This document shows positions 24,344 through 33,349 of a DNA stretch of 37,551 nucleotides, in pieces. Origin of the DNA: Xenorhabdus bovienii (GTDB taxonomy: Bacteria; Pseudomonadota; Gammaproteobacteria; Enterobacterales; Enterobacteriaceae); NCBI RefSeq assembly GCF_024721015.1, contig NZ_JANAIF010000039.1, forward strand, positions 1 to 37,551, written 5' to 3'. Numbering within the stretch: position 1 is the first letter of the stretch; every line of letters starts with the position of its first letter. The position numbers and the translations under genes are program-made. Below the pieces are notes generated by a model. The model was not told where the DNA came from and searched no databases. It saw only the letters and a program-made list of their open reading frames with translations.

Positions 24344-27300
24344 GGCTTCGTTTCCTGTTAGCTGTTCCAAGATAGGCCTCCGGTTTGAAGTTTTCTGGCA
24401 GTGCTGCGGGTAAGAAACCTGTATCTATCAAATATTGTAATACTTGATGGACATATCCTGCCGTAATGACGGGGCATTTAATGTCAGTGTTGGCCAATAA
24501 TGCCAGCGTTTGCTTCAACTCCAGTTCTGGGTGAATTTCATGAACATAAACCGGATCTAACGCTCGATAAGGTTTCTCTGTCATGTCCCTAATCAATGGG
24601 ATCAATGGATACAACGGGTGTGTATCATCCAGTGCAAGGATCTTCTCTTTACCCTCATTGAAGGGGACTGGGTTGAGGATATAGCCAAACTCCTGTACCC
24701 AATCGAAAAATTGCCGGATAGAGACTTGAACCGGATTAAATAAGTTAAAGAATTTACCATCGGATTCCGGTTGCTTGGAGATATGAACCAACGATGCAGC
24801 GACATAATCAACCGGTACAATATCAAGCAGCAATCCATGCTCAGGGTAAAAGCCCATTGCCAGATAACCTTTCAGGGAAGCAACGAGATAATCATTGCCT
24901 TGTGCAGCTCCTGTGCGGGTATGCCCAAGGATCAGACCCGGACGATAAATACTGACGGGTACGCCTCGCTGGCGGGCAATATTGATGATCCCTTCAGATA
25001 CCCACTTACTGCCTGAGTAACCTGAAGGATCTCGTACCGACTCGCTCATAGCACGATCATCTTCCATAAATGGACGGGGTGATTCTGTGGCAAACAGGGC
25101 ATTCACGGAAGAGACATAATGGAAATTTTTCAGTCGTGCTGTGCAGGCAAATTCCAGCGCGGTTCGGGTTCCATCGACATTAATGCTCTTCAGTGCGCTA
25201 TAAGGATAGATAAAGTTAACCAACGCCCCGTTGTGATAAATCACATCAACGTTTTCAGCGAGCTGTACCCATGTTTCCGGTAACAAGCCAAAGCGTGGCT
25301 GCCCCAAATCTCCGATAATGAAATCTACGCGCTCAAGCCCGTTAGCAACATCAATCTGGTACTTGTCAAACCCGGCCTTGATTCTGTCTCGTGCGTGTTC
25401 TTCATCAGAGTCACGGCACAAACAGATAATTCTGGCCGCAGTCTGTTTCAGCAATTGCTCCAGCAAATGCAGACCAAGATATCCCGTGGCGCCGGTGAGC
25501 AATACCGTATCCGGCTGATACCAGTTAGCATGAGGCAGGCCATCAGGGCGCACACTTTCTTTCAGATAAATATCTTTTCTGAGCGTTTCTGCATGTTGCT
25601 GAATTAATGCCTCACTGTGATAGACTCCCCCAGCACTAGCCGGATTTGCCTGATACGCTTCCATCATTTCATCCAGAATAGACGAGATTCTGGCAACCGT
25701 AGGTTCAACATAGATACCTGAAATCGGTATCCGGAGTGAAAAGGCTTTCTCAATCCGTTCCACCATGCGGGCAACCAAAATAGAATGCCCCCCAACCTGA
25801 AAGAAATTATCGGTGACACCCAATACGTCTGTCGCCAGCAGGTCACGCCAAATTGCATAAACCTGTTTTTCAGTTTCTGTTTGAGGCAGTACAACGTCAT
25901 AGCTGGCATTCAACCGCTCTGCGACTTCGTCTAACCGTTTTCTATCGCGTTTGCCACTGCTCGTCAGTGGGATATAAGGGATACGATAATATTCTGCAGG
26001 TATCCAGGCTTCGTGCAGAATTTCCCTGAGTGAAACCTGGGTTTCACGTACCCACTCTTCGGGTACAACCCTATTGGGATCGAACAGTACAAATGCCTGA
26101 ATCTTGGCAAGATCGCCACTGCCGACAACACGAATAATCGCATCCTGTACGCCATTTTGTTTTCTTAATGCGGTTTCAATCTCGCCCAACTCGATTCGAT
26201 ATCCACGCACTTTTACCTGATCATCCTGCCTTCCCATATAAATGAGAGAGCCATCTTCAAGCATACGTGCCATATCTCCGGTCAAATACGCTCTTTTACC
26301 TTTTTGTGTCATATCGGGTACGTATCGTTTGGCCGTTTCGGTTGGGTTATTGCGATATCCAGCCGTCACCCCAAGCCCACCGATAAGGATTTCACCCACC
26401 GTTCCTTTCGGCACTGGCCGCAAGTATTTGTCTACAATGGTGATGGTTGTGCCGGGGATCGGCCCACCCAATTGAACCTTATCTCCTTTTCTCATACGAA
26501 ATGCTGTTGACCAGATAGTGGTTTCGGTTGGGCCATAGAGATTCCATAAAGTGCCACCGGATGCCGTTAGTTGATCAGCCAGATCCTGTGACAACGCCTC
26601 TCCCCCACAAAGCATGCTCAACTTTGAACGAGGTTTCCAGCCAGCATTCAAGGCCATTAACCAAGTGACAGGCGTCGCTTGTGCAAAGGTGAATTGGGGA
26701 TCAGACAGCGTTTGCGACAGAGCCTGCGCATCACGCTGAGTATCAATTGATGTAATGTAGATACTGCCGCCATGAACGACAGTCAGTAGTAATTCCAATA
26801 ATGAGATATCAAAAGAAAAGGTCGTCAGGGCAAGCATACAATCATGCTGATTGACTGACAGTAACTTGCCGAATGCACACAGGCAGGCAGCCAGATTGTC
26901 ATGCTGCACCTGTACCGCTTTTGGCAACCCAGTAGAGCCAGAAGTGAACATCACATAAGCCGGGTGATCACCCAATGCAAGCATATCGATGTTTTCTGTT
27001 ATTTCATCATTAATTATTTCACTGGTGTTATTCAGAAGGGTGTGCAAAGGGATTAATGTTGATGCCTTCAGCCCCGCAGATACCGTATCATCCGATACGA
27101 GAACACTTTCCGACAGGCTGGCGAGAATGTCATTCAGACGTTTTTCTGGCATCATCGTATTGAGGGGAATATATACCGCCCCAATTCGCCAAACCGCCAG
27201 CATAGTAACAAACCAGGGGATTCCCCGTTCGGCAGCAATAGCAACGTTGCTCCCCATTTTAACACCGTACTGATGCAAAATATTTGCTGCATTTTCAACA

Positions 27301-27527
27301 CGCTGCTGTAATTCACCAAATGCCAGTGTTTCATAGGGATCAGAAACCGCAATATCATTCGGTATCGTTTTCGCCAGTTTTGCCAAGCGAGATGGTACGT
27401 CATCAAACCATGGTTCAAGTGCTGCTATCCTATGACTGATATTACTACTATTAATATTGTCATCAGGTGAAGATGTTTGCTCAGTGAATGCTGTGTGTAA
27501 TATTGCCTTGTGTGTGTGTGTATTCAT
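24291..27527 (-). CDS. Single-module NRPS: adenylation-thiolation-reductase, predicted glycine-activating
   Basis: A 1078-residue A-T-R protein. The adenylation domain covers residues about 40-535, with A3 FTSGSTGLPKAV, A5 YGPTETT, A7 YLTGDMA, A8 GRQDDQVKVRGYRIELGE and A10 Lys526. By aligning to the GrsA pocket I read D240, I241, L244, Q283, L306, G308, L330, I338, W339 and K526, that is DILQLGLIWK, a code known for glycine. The carrier domain has DNFFQVGGHS with Ser582. The C-terminal reductase has the NAD(P)H motif GATGYLG (679-685) and YxxxK (Y837, K841). There is no condensation domain. The expected product is therefore a reductively released amino aldehyde or alcohol, or a derivative. 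An mbtH overlaps its 3' end. The natural product is unknown. Confidence 0.9.
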   Translation of the reverse strand: MNTHTHKAILHTAFTEQTSSPDDNINSSNISHRIAALEPWFDDVPSRLAKLAKTIPNDIAVSDPYETLAFGELQQRVENAANILHQYGVKMGSNVAIAAERGIPWFVTMLAVWRIGAVYIPLNTMMPEKRLNDILASLSESVLVSDDTVSAGLKASTLIPLHTLLNNTSEIINDEITENIDMLALGDHPAYVMFTSGSTGLPKAVQVQHDNLAACLCAFGKLLSVNQHDCMLALTTFSFDISLLELLLTVVHGGSIYITSIDTQRDAQALSQTLSDPQFTFAQATPVTWLMALNAGWKPRSKLSMLCGGEALSQDLADQLTASGGTLWNLYGPTETTIWSTAFRMRKGDKVQLGGPIPGTTITIVDKYLRPVPKGTVGEILIGGLGVTAGYRNNPTETAKRYVPDMTQKGKRAYLTGDMARMLEDGSLIYMGRQDDQVKVRGYRIELGEIETALRKQNGVQDAIIRVVGSGDLAKIQAFVLFDPNRVVPEEWVRETQVSLREILHEAWIPAEYYRIPYIPLTSSGKRDRKRLDEVAERLNASYDVVLPQTETEKQVYAIWRDLLATDVLGVTDNFFQVGGHSILVARMVERIEKAFSLRIPISGIYVEPTVARISSILDEMMEAYQANPASAGGVYHSEALIQQHAETLRKDIYLKESVRPDGLPHANWYQPDTVLLTGATGYLGLHLLEQLLKQTAARIICLCRDSDEEHARDRIKAGFDKYQIDVANGLERVDFIIGDLGQPRFGLLPETWVQLAENVDVIYHNGALVNFIYPYSALKSINVDGTRTALEFACTARLKNFHYVSSVNALFATESPRPFMEDDRAMSESVRDPSGYSGSKWVSEGIINIARQRGVPVSIYRPGLILGHTRTGAAQGNDYLVASLKGYLAMGFYPEHGLLLDIVPVDYVAASLVHISKQPESDGKFFNLFNPVQVSIRQFFDWVQEFGYILNPVPFNEGKEKILALDDTHPLYPLIPLIRDMTEKPYRALDPVYVHEIHPELELKQTLALLANTDIKCPVITAGYVHQVLQYLIDTGFLPAALPENFKPEAYLGTANRKRSHELDSRREQQKKVFGLA

Positions 27528-27558
27528 AATGATGTTCTCTTTCTGTCTTCCATTTTAT

Positions 27559-27579
27559 TTCATCACTTTTTGTGATGAA
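27559..27579. promoter_or_regulatory. Palindrome in the NRPS leader
   Basis: TTCATCAC and GTGATGAA (8-bp arms) with a 5-T spacer lie 32-52 bases upstream of the NRPS start codon. Position fits a repressor operator or a leader hairpin. Three ACATTCA copies lie just upstream (27607, 27624 and 27654). Confidence 0.4.
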
Positions 27580-28157
27580 TGGAGACATCAATGCTGTTAG
27601 TCGTTAACATTCAGTTTTCGCCTACATTCAGCTATTGCAAATACCTTATGTCGACATTCAACTGAATAGGAAAAATAAATTGCATAAAATTTCATGCTAA
27701 TTTAATAATTTTATTAACTAATATTATTTTGTAATCTTTAATTAACCTACAAATAAAGAGGTTATTTATTGGCTAACAGAGTGTATTACGCCTTATACAA
27801 TCTAGTATCGCCTTGATATTATTATATTATTTTAAAAAATAGAGATTCAAAGCCTCATGATAACTGGCATCATGAATATCTATTTATAGTAATATCTACT
27901 ATTTTGAATTATAAATTCAAACATTTTATTTGTAATTGCGTTATAAAAAACGCCAAGCATGTAAATAAAAATAAATGACACAGCTAAACAGAGGCATTAT
28001 TGAAATAATGATTATCCGTTAAAATCCCGACGATAAATGTCACACTTTATTTATGAATTTATGTCTGTGTGATTTTATTAAAATATAATTTCATATTTTT
28101 ACAACTTTATATTTACTGAGTATTAACCCATGCCAATAATATGGATTAATTTTAAGA

Positions 28158-28188
28158 AAAGAACATAAACGAACTTTAAACGCTCATA
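28158..28188. promoter_or_regulatory. Possible GlpR half-sites upstream of glpT
   Basis: Three consecutive ten-base units, AAAGAACATA, AACGAACTTT and AACGCTCATA, each fit the right half of the GlpR operator (AWCGANCMTW) with one mismatch. They are direct repeats rather than full dyads, so binding by the glycerol-3-phosphate repressor is plausible but not demonstrated. They precede the CRP-type site by about 20 bp. Confidence 0.35.
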
Positions 28189-28210
28189 AATAACAAGCAA
28201 AGCGCTTTAT

Positions 28211-28226
28211 TGTGACGTGCGTCACT
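28211..28226 (+). promoter_or_regulatory. CRP-type site with adjoining TATAAT before glpT
   Basis: TGTGA-N6-TCACT forms a near-perfect dyad (TTGTGACGTGCGTCACTA) of the CRP type. It runs directly into TATAAT at 28226-28231. glpT is cAMP-CRP activated in E. coli. Here the close abutment to a -10 box would instead favour repression of that promoter, unless the real start site lies further downstream in the roughly 220-base leader. Confidence 0.5.
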
Positions 28227-28447
28227 ATAATATCAGTAAATTATATTTCAAAACTCTAACAAATCACTCAAAATTGCGGTCTTTGCGAAATCATATCTAC
28301 AGGTCAGCGATACATCACAGATATAGCATATTGTTTTGGCTATTATTTCCTTCTATATAGAAAATAGTTAATGAGAATTCTTCGTTTAACATCATCATCG
28401 CTCAGAGATGGTAATTCGCTAACACCAAAAGTCATGTGGAGACAAAC

Positions 28448-29809
28448 ATGTTAAGTATTTTTAGACCGGCACCCCACAAAGCCCGGCTGCCCGCACAAGA
28501 AATAGATCCACTCTACCGTCGCTTTCGCTGGCAAATTTTCATGGGGATCTTCTTTGGGTATGCGGCTTACTATTTGGTAAGGAAAAACTTTGGATTGGCA
28601 ATGCCTCACTTAGCGGAACAAGGTTTTTCCAAAGGTGATCTTGGCTTCGCTTTGTCAGGGATTTCGATTGCATACGGTATCTCAAAATTTATCATGGGTT
28701 CCATTTCTGATCGTTCCAATCCACGTGTTTTCTTACCTGCCGGCTTGATACTCGCAGCAGCAGTGATGCTGTTTATGGGTTTCGTGCCGTGGGCAACTTC
28801 CAGCATTGCCATCATGTTTGTCCTGTTATTTCTGTGTGGCTGGTTCCAGGGCATGGGCTGGCCTCCCTGCGGCCGTACTATGGTTCATTGGTGGTCACAG
28901 AAAGAGCGTGGTGGGATCGTTTCTATCTGGAACTGTGCGCATAACGTTGGTGGCGGCTTGCCTCCGTTACTGTTCATGCTGGGTATGGCGTGGTTCCAGG
29001 ACTGGAAAGCCGCATTTTATATGCCTGCATTTGCCGCCATCCTTGTCGCAATTATCGTATTTTCCTTGATGCGCGATACTCCACAATCCTGTGGTTTACC
29101 GCCGATCGAAGAGTACAAAAATGATTATCCGCCTGACTATACGGACAAACATGAAAAAGAATTGACTGCAAAAGAGATTTTTTTGCAGTACATTCTGCCT
29201 AACAAATTGCTGTGGATGATCGCGATTGCCAACGTATTCGTTTATCTGCTGCGCTACGGTATCCTCGACTGGTCACCAACATACCTGAAAGAAGTGAAGC
29301 ACTTTGCTATGGATAAATCGTCCTGGGCTTACTTCCTCTACGAATATGCGGGTATTCCCGGTACGCTGCTGTGTGGATGGATGTCTGACAAAGTGTTCAG
29401 GGGCAACCGTGGTGCCACTGGCGTATTCTTTATGACACTGGTGACTATCGCCACCATCGTATTCTGGTTGAACCCGGCGGGTAACCCAAATATCGATATG
29501 CTCTGTATGTTGGTTATCGGCTTCCTGATTTACGGCCCAGTGATGCTAATTGGCCTGCACGCTCTTGAACTAGCACCGAAAAAAGCGGCGGGAACAGCGG
29601 CAGGCTTTACCGGTTTGTTTGGCTACCTCGGTGGTTCGGTTGCCGCCAGTATCATTGTCGGTTATACCGTTGACTTCTTCGGTTGGGACGGCGGATTTAT
29701 GGTCATGATCGGCGGCAGTGCCCTGTCCGTCGTTCTGCTGTTGTTTGTCATGTTAAGCGAGAGTAAACATAAGCAGGAAATCGCTCGTAATGGTAATGCT
29801 AGCCAGTAA
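28448..29809 (+). CDS. glpT: Glycerol-3-phosphate:phosphate antiporter GlpT
   Basis: A 453-residue major-facilitator transporter, almost the same as E. coli GlpT (452 residues). It imports glycerol-3-phosphate (and fosfomycin) in exchange for inorganic phosphate across the inner membrane. Twelve membrane helices are evident. Conserved segments include [13 protein letters not shown] (Arg of the substrate site), [20 protein letters not shown] and [18 protein letters not shown] start at ATG 28448 ([15 protein letters not shown], as in E. coli), which has GGAG 6 bases upstream. The frame is open 12 bases further, to a GTG. A stem-loop follows 37 bases after the stop, and glpQ comes only after 533 bp. 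Confidence 0.97.
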   Translation: MLSIFRPAPHKARLPAQEIDPLYRRFRWQIFMGIFFGYAAYYLVRKNFGLAMPHLAEQGFSKGDLGFALSGISIAYGISKFIMGSISDRSNPRVFLPAGLILAAAVMLFMGFVPWATSSIAIMFVLLFLCGWFQGMGWPPCGRTMVHWWSQKERGGIVSIWNCAHNVGGGLPPLLFMLGMAWFQDWKAAFYMPAFAAILVAIIVFSLMRDTPQSCGLPPIEEYKNDYPPDYTDKHEKELTAKEIFLQYILPNKLLWMIAIANVFVYLLRYGILDWSPTYLKEVKHFAMDKSSWAYFLYEYAGIPGTLLCGWMSDKVFRGNRGATGVFFMTLVTIATIVFWLNPAGNPNIDMLCMLVIGFLIYGPVMLIGLHALELAPKKAAGTAAGFTGLFGYLGGSVAASIIVGYTVDFFGWDGGFMVMIGGSALSVVLLLFVMLSESKHKQEIARNGNASQ

Positions 29810-29846
29810 ATTACCGCCACACAAACGGTAATAACACATAAAATTG

Positions 29847-29874
29847 ACCGCAGTATCATTGTTAATACTGCGGT
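29847..29874 (+). terminator. Stem-loop after glpT
   Basis: Perfect 10-bp arms ACCGCAGTAT / ATACTGCGGT with an 8-base loop, 37 bases after the glpT stop. The downstream sequence TACTTG is not a T-run, so it may protect the mRNA end rather than terminate alone. It nevertheless marks the end of the glpT transcript and separates it from glpQ. Confidence 0.5.
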
Positions 29875-30150
29875 TACTTGAAAAATTAATTGCCAAATCC
29901 AACTGACTGAACTAATCCATTGTTCCTTATTACAGGTTTACTTATTCATGTCATATTTGGTTAAATATATTACTGATTTTTACTTTATATATTTGCTCTT
30001 CATAGCCATAATCATTTTATTTCCAAGTGGTTATTAAAATTAAACATTTATAAAACCAAACCAAATCTATAACATTATTAGTTTACCTATTTATATATCG
30101 TATTGAATCAAAAATACAACATCAACAGCACGTTTAAAGAATGAACATTA

Positions 30151-30184
30151 CTGTCATAAAACTGTGACATTCCACTGATAAAAT
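30151..30184 (+). promoter_or_regulatory. Pho box and -10 of a PhoB-type glpQ promoter
   Basis: CTGTCATAAAACTGTGAC (30151-30168) fits the 18-bp PhoB box, two CTGTCAT-like repeats 11 bases apart, with only the second repeat slightly off. TAAAAT follows at 30179-30184, ten bases after the box. That is the spacing of classical PhoB promoters such as phoA, where PhoB replaces a -35. No other -35 is apparent. The predicted transcript starts near 30191, about 150 bases before glpQ. The rest of the 533-bp glpT-glpQ gap is AT-rich and shows no gene. Confidence 0.7.
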
Positions 30185-30342
30185 CAGTATTCAGCATTGT
30201 GTTATGTCGTCATTTTATATAAAAAGCTGCATTGAATAATCATCATATTCTTCTTGCTGTTTTAAAAAACAAGCTAAAAAAATAACATCATTTTATTTAA
30301 TATTTTTATTACTATACATTACTATATATGTGGAGACTCTCA

Positions 30343-31419
30343 ATGCAAACCCCTATCAAAACCATCATGGCAGGCCTGCTGTTAGCGTCGTCGATGTCCG
30401 GTATTGCACATGCCGCAGATAAGATTGTGATCGCCCATCGCGGAGCCAGCGGCTATCTGCCTGAGCACACACTGCCTGCCAAAGCCATGGCCTATGCACA
30501 AGGTGCTGATTATCTGGAACAAGATCTCGTAATGACCCAAGATAATGAACTCATCGTGCTCCATGATCATTATCTTGACCGCGTAACAGATGTGGCAGAG
30601 CGCTTTCCAAACCGTGCCCGTGCCGATGGCCGCTACTATGCTATTGATTTTACCTTACCGGAAATTAAATCCCTGAAATTTACCGAAGGTTTTGATATCG
30701 AGGAGGGTAAGAAAGTACAAAGCTATCCCGGACGTTTCCCAATGGGGAAATCAGATTTCCGCATTCATACTTTTCAGGAAGAAATTGAGTTTATTCAGGG
30801 TATGAACAAATCTACTGGCAAAAACATGGGTATCTACCCTGAAATCAAAGCCCCATGGTTCCACCGCCAGGAAGGTAAAGATATCACCGCCAAGGTACTG
30901 GAAGTCCTGAAACAATACGGCTACACCAAAAAGAGCGATAAAGTTTATCTGCAATGCTTTGATGCCAATGAACTGAAACGCATCAAAAATGAGCTGGAAC
31001 CGAAAATGGGCATGGATCTGAAGTTGATACAGCTCATCGCTTACACCGACTGGAAAGAAACTTATGAGCAGAAACAAGATGGCTCATGGGTGAATTATAG
31101 TTATGACTGGATGTTTAAACCGGGTGCCATGAAAGAAGTGGCAAAATATGCCGATGGCATTGGCCCTGATTACCATATGCTCATCTCCGATGACTCCACA
31201 CCAAGCAACATTAAGCTGACGGGTCTGGTGAAAGAAGCTCATATGAGCCATTTGGCCGTTCATCCATACACTATCCGTGTCGATCAACTGCCAAAATATG
31301 CCACCAGCGGTAATCAATTATTCGATATCGTTTTCGATAAAGCCAATGTTGATGGTGCTTTCACCGATTTCCCTGATTTAGCCGTAAAATTTCTGGAAAA
31401 ACGCCACGAACATAAATAA
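30343..31419 (+). CDS. glpQ: Periplasmic glycerophosphodiester phosphodiesterase GlpQ
   Basis: A 358-residue enzyme, exactly the E. coli length. It hydrolyses glycerophosphodiesters from phospholipid breakdown to glycerol-3-phosphate and an alcohol in the periplasm. The signal peptide spans residues 1 to about 26 (hydrophobic LLLASSMSGIAHA, cut after AHA). The catalytic HRG motif is in IVIAHRGASGYLPEHT. EQDLVMTQD and VLHDHYLDRVTD carry the calcium and catalytic residues. I choose ATG 30343, which has GGAG 7-8 bases upstream. Unlike in E. coli it is not contiguous with glpT and appears to have its own Pho-type promoter, consistent with scavenging phosphate. The product G3P can then enter through GlpT. 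Confidence 0.96.
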   Translation: MQTPIKTIMAGLLLASSMSGIAHAADKIVIAHRGASGYLPEHTLPAKAMAYAQGADYLEQDLVMTQDNELIVLHDHYLDRVTDVAERFPNRARADGRYYAIDFTLPEIKSLKFTEGFDIEEGKKVQSYPGRFPMGKSDFRIHTFQEEIEFIQGMNKSTGKNMGIYPEIKAPWFHRQEGKDITAKVLEVLKQYGYTKKSDKVYLQCFDANELKRIKNELEPKMGMDLKLIQLIAYTDWKETYEQKQDGSWVNYSYDWMFKPGAMKEVAKYADGIGPDYHMLISDDSTPSNIKLTGLVKEAHMSHLAVHPYTIRVDQLPKYATSGNQLFDIVFDKANVDGAFTDFPDLAVKFLEKRHEHK

Positions 31420-31434
31420 TCAACACTAGCAATG

Positions 31435-31459
31435 AAGGGGCAGCCGGAAGCTGCACCTT
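31435..31459 (+). terminator. Hairpin after glpQ
   Basis: AAGGGGCAGC pairs with GCTGCACCTT (one mismatch) around CGGAA, 15 bases after the glpQ stop. A short T-containing stretch follows. Probable glpQ terminator. Confidence 0.6.
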
Positions 31460-31480
31460 TAGCAATAAAATCGTTGGATT

Positions 31481-31510
31481 AAAACCCTCTGACGCCAATA
31501 GTCGCGTCAG
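31481..31510 (-). terminator. Terminator at the epmA stop
   Basis: On the minus strand CTGACGC and GCGTCAG (7-bp arms, 8-base loop, 31489-31510) are followed by AGGGTTTTAA. The stem overlaps the epmA stop codon, giving a very compact gene end facing glpQ. Confidence 0.7.
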
Positions 31511-32484
31511 GAGATCCCGACCGGAAAGGCAATCACTTCACTAATCCGTTCAGCGCCCAGCGCAAGCATGATCAGGCGATCCACTCCCAAAGCGACTCCG
31601 GCACATTCAGGCATCCCGTGTTCAAGGGCTTTAAGCAGATGTTCATCAATCGGCATAACAGGCAATCCCATCGCTTTACGCTTACGATTATCCTGCACGA
31701 AACGCAGGCGCTGTTCATGACTGTCAGTCAGTTCACGAAAACCATTCGCCAGTTCCATGCCTTTGAAATAGACTTCAAAACGCTCTGCAACACGGTGATC
31801 TTCCTTGCTGATTTCAGCCAAAGACGCTTGTGAAGCCGGGAAGTGATAAATAAATGTCGGTTTTTCAAGCCCGATATGCGTTTCAACGCCCATAGTGAAA
31901 AGCAGTTGCAACAAGGTATCCCGATCTTCTTCCTGATCAGCGATATTGCTGAGATCGAGCTTCGCTGCCACTTCACGCAGTTTTTCTTTACTCGCGGTAA
32001 GCGGGTCAATCTCCAGATAGCGAATGAACGCCTGCTGGTAAGAAAGGGATTCTGCACTTTCGCAATCTAAGATCTGCTGTAACAGATCATCTACTTCATT
32101 CATCAAGCGGTACATGTCGTAATGTGGACGATACCATTCCAACATGGTGAACTCAGGATTATGGTGCCGACCCGCTTCCTCATTACGGAAACTGCGACCC
32201 ATCTGATAAATGGAACCACTTCCTGCTGTCAAAAGACGCTTCATGTGGTATTCGGGGCTAGTCATCAGATACAGAGTCAAGCCATCCGCCGCTCCCGGCC
32301 CGACAAACCGTGTCTGGAAAGGCACAAGATGGATGTCAGTGATGGTCGCCTGACTTATGGCAGGGGTTTCAACCTCCAACACCCCACGATCTGCGAAAAA
32401 GCGCCGTATCTCCGCAAGAATCTTCGCCCTTTTCAATAAATTGGCGATAGGGGCACTTGGCTGCCAATCCGCGACTTTATTCAT
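31507..32484 (-). CDS. epmA: Elongation factor P (R)-beta-lysine ligase EpmA
   Basis: A 325-residue class II lysyl-tRNA-synthetase-like enzyme (PoxA/GenX/YjeA), the same length as in E. coli. It attaches (R)-beta-lysine to a conserved Lys of EF-P, which relieves ribosome stalling at proline runs. Class II motifs are visible: [12 protein letters not shown], then [32 protein letters not shown] and a C-terminal [15 protein letters not shown]. The tRNA anticodon-binding domain of real LysRS is absent, as expected. I start at ATG 32484 ([12 protein letters not shown]); the frame extends seven codons further without similarity. It is divergent from frdABCD, the enterobacterial arrangement. Confidence 0.96.
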   Translation of the reverse strand: MNKVADWQPSAPIANLLKRAKILAEIRRFFADRGVLEVETPAISQATITDIHLVPFQTRFVGPGAADGLTLYLMTSPEYHMKRLLTAGSGSIYQMGRSFRNEEAGRHHNPEFTMLEWYRPHYDMYRLMNEVDDLLQQILDCESAESLSYQQAFIRYLEIDPLTASKEKLREVAAKLDLSNIADQEEDRDTLLQLLFTMGVETHIGLEKPTFIYHFPASQASLAEISKEDHRVAERFEVYFKGMELANGFRELTDSHEQRLRFVQDNRKRKAMGLPVMPIDEHLLKALEHGMPECAGVALGVDRLIMLALGAERISEVIAFPVGIS

Positions 32485-33349
32485 GTTCCAATGACTCCAA
32501 AACAAAACAAAACGCGCAGTTTACTCATATCAAGTCCACTAGACAAATTTTCAACATCAGATTCGTGAATATCATTTTTACTTGCCATTCTCCGCTATAC
32601 CAGTGAACAGAATACCCCTGCCCTATATGTGGAAAACAGCAGGACATAAAAAATAAAATTTGATAAACAATAAGCCAAAATTTATACGCTATGAATTGCA
32701 ATACTGCTGTGAGAACAATATCAAAAAAATCATAAAGTTCGGATTAATTTACTTTCTATAACGAAACATTAATTAATGATTTTGATAAAAATATTTAATT
32801 AAAAAACAATCCAAAATTATTATTAATATCATGTTTTCTGTGCAAAAAACAAAAATAGCCGCCAGAAAAAACCCAAGAAATTAATCTAATTTTCTATTGT
32901 CAAAAATAAAAAGTAATACTATTTTTTGTAAATAGGAAGGTCGCCATCGTAGCATTATTCCAGATAGTATTAACAGATAGTGTTAACATATATTTTATAA
33001 TGATTTCACTTATATTTATAATAAGAATAATTTACTATATAAATAATTTAAGAAAACCAAAAAAAACGTTCTAGATCACATTATTTCAGCAAAATCCCAC
33101 AAAAACCCCCATTCATATCAAATTTACCCTCTTCACAATTAGCTATACTTAATCCATACAAAAAGTAACAGATAGTGATCCTAAATCGTTAAAGCATAAA
33201 AAATTATCAATAGCGCTCGTTTAAACAAGAAAAAATATCATTGTGAAATAACAAAGATAAAGAAAGTGACGAGTGATAACGCATTGGGTCCTCTAGCCGA
33301 TTGTAACTAATTTCATTTGAACCACCCACTTGAACAATGGAGAAGCGCA
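32485..33349. other. AT-rich divergent gap between epmA and frdA
   Basis: An 865-bp non-coding region, extremely AT-rich between 32660 and 33060. I find no ORF or RNA gene with support there. The frd promoter is at about 33108-33149, and the last 190 bases are the frd leader, ending in GGAG before the GTG start. The length exceeds what two promoters need, and its composition would suit silencing by H-NS, which is inference. Confidence 0.6.
33108..33149 (+). promoter_or_regulatory. frdABCD promoter with FNR half-site
   Basis: A -10 TATACT (33144-33149) lies 18 bases after TCAAATTT. As I remember the E. coli frd promoter, both the TCAAATTT block and this spacing occur there too. ATCAA (33117-33121) fits the right half of the FNR site TTGAT-N4-ATCAA; the left half (CCCAT) is poor. 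The dyad centre falls about 41.5 bases before the expected start site, the usual position for FNR activation under anaerobiosis. No convincing -35 is present. Confidence 0.5.

Larger units (their letters stand above)
27528..28447. other. Long AT-rich divergent intergenic region between NRPS and glpT
   Basis: These 920 bp are strongly AT-rich, with no ORF I can support on either strand. The NRPS-proximal end carries a palindrome (27559-27579) and three ACATTCA copies. The glpT-proximal end carries GlpR-like half-sites (28158-28188) and a CRP-type dyad (28211-28226). The centre (27670-28140) shows no recognisable element. A 27-codon ORF from ATG 28371 overlaps the glpT start but lacks a ribosome binding site. 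Confidence 0.6.

Noticed and set aside
28371..28454. 27-codon upstream ORF overlapping the glpT start, like a leader peptide
   Set aside because: No ribosome binding site and no attenuator-like hairpins or codon bias for a controlling amino acid.
33061..33085. TCTAGATCACATT before frdA as a CRP site
   Set aside because: Matches only one half of the CRP consensus; the other half (AACGT) has almost no agreement.
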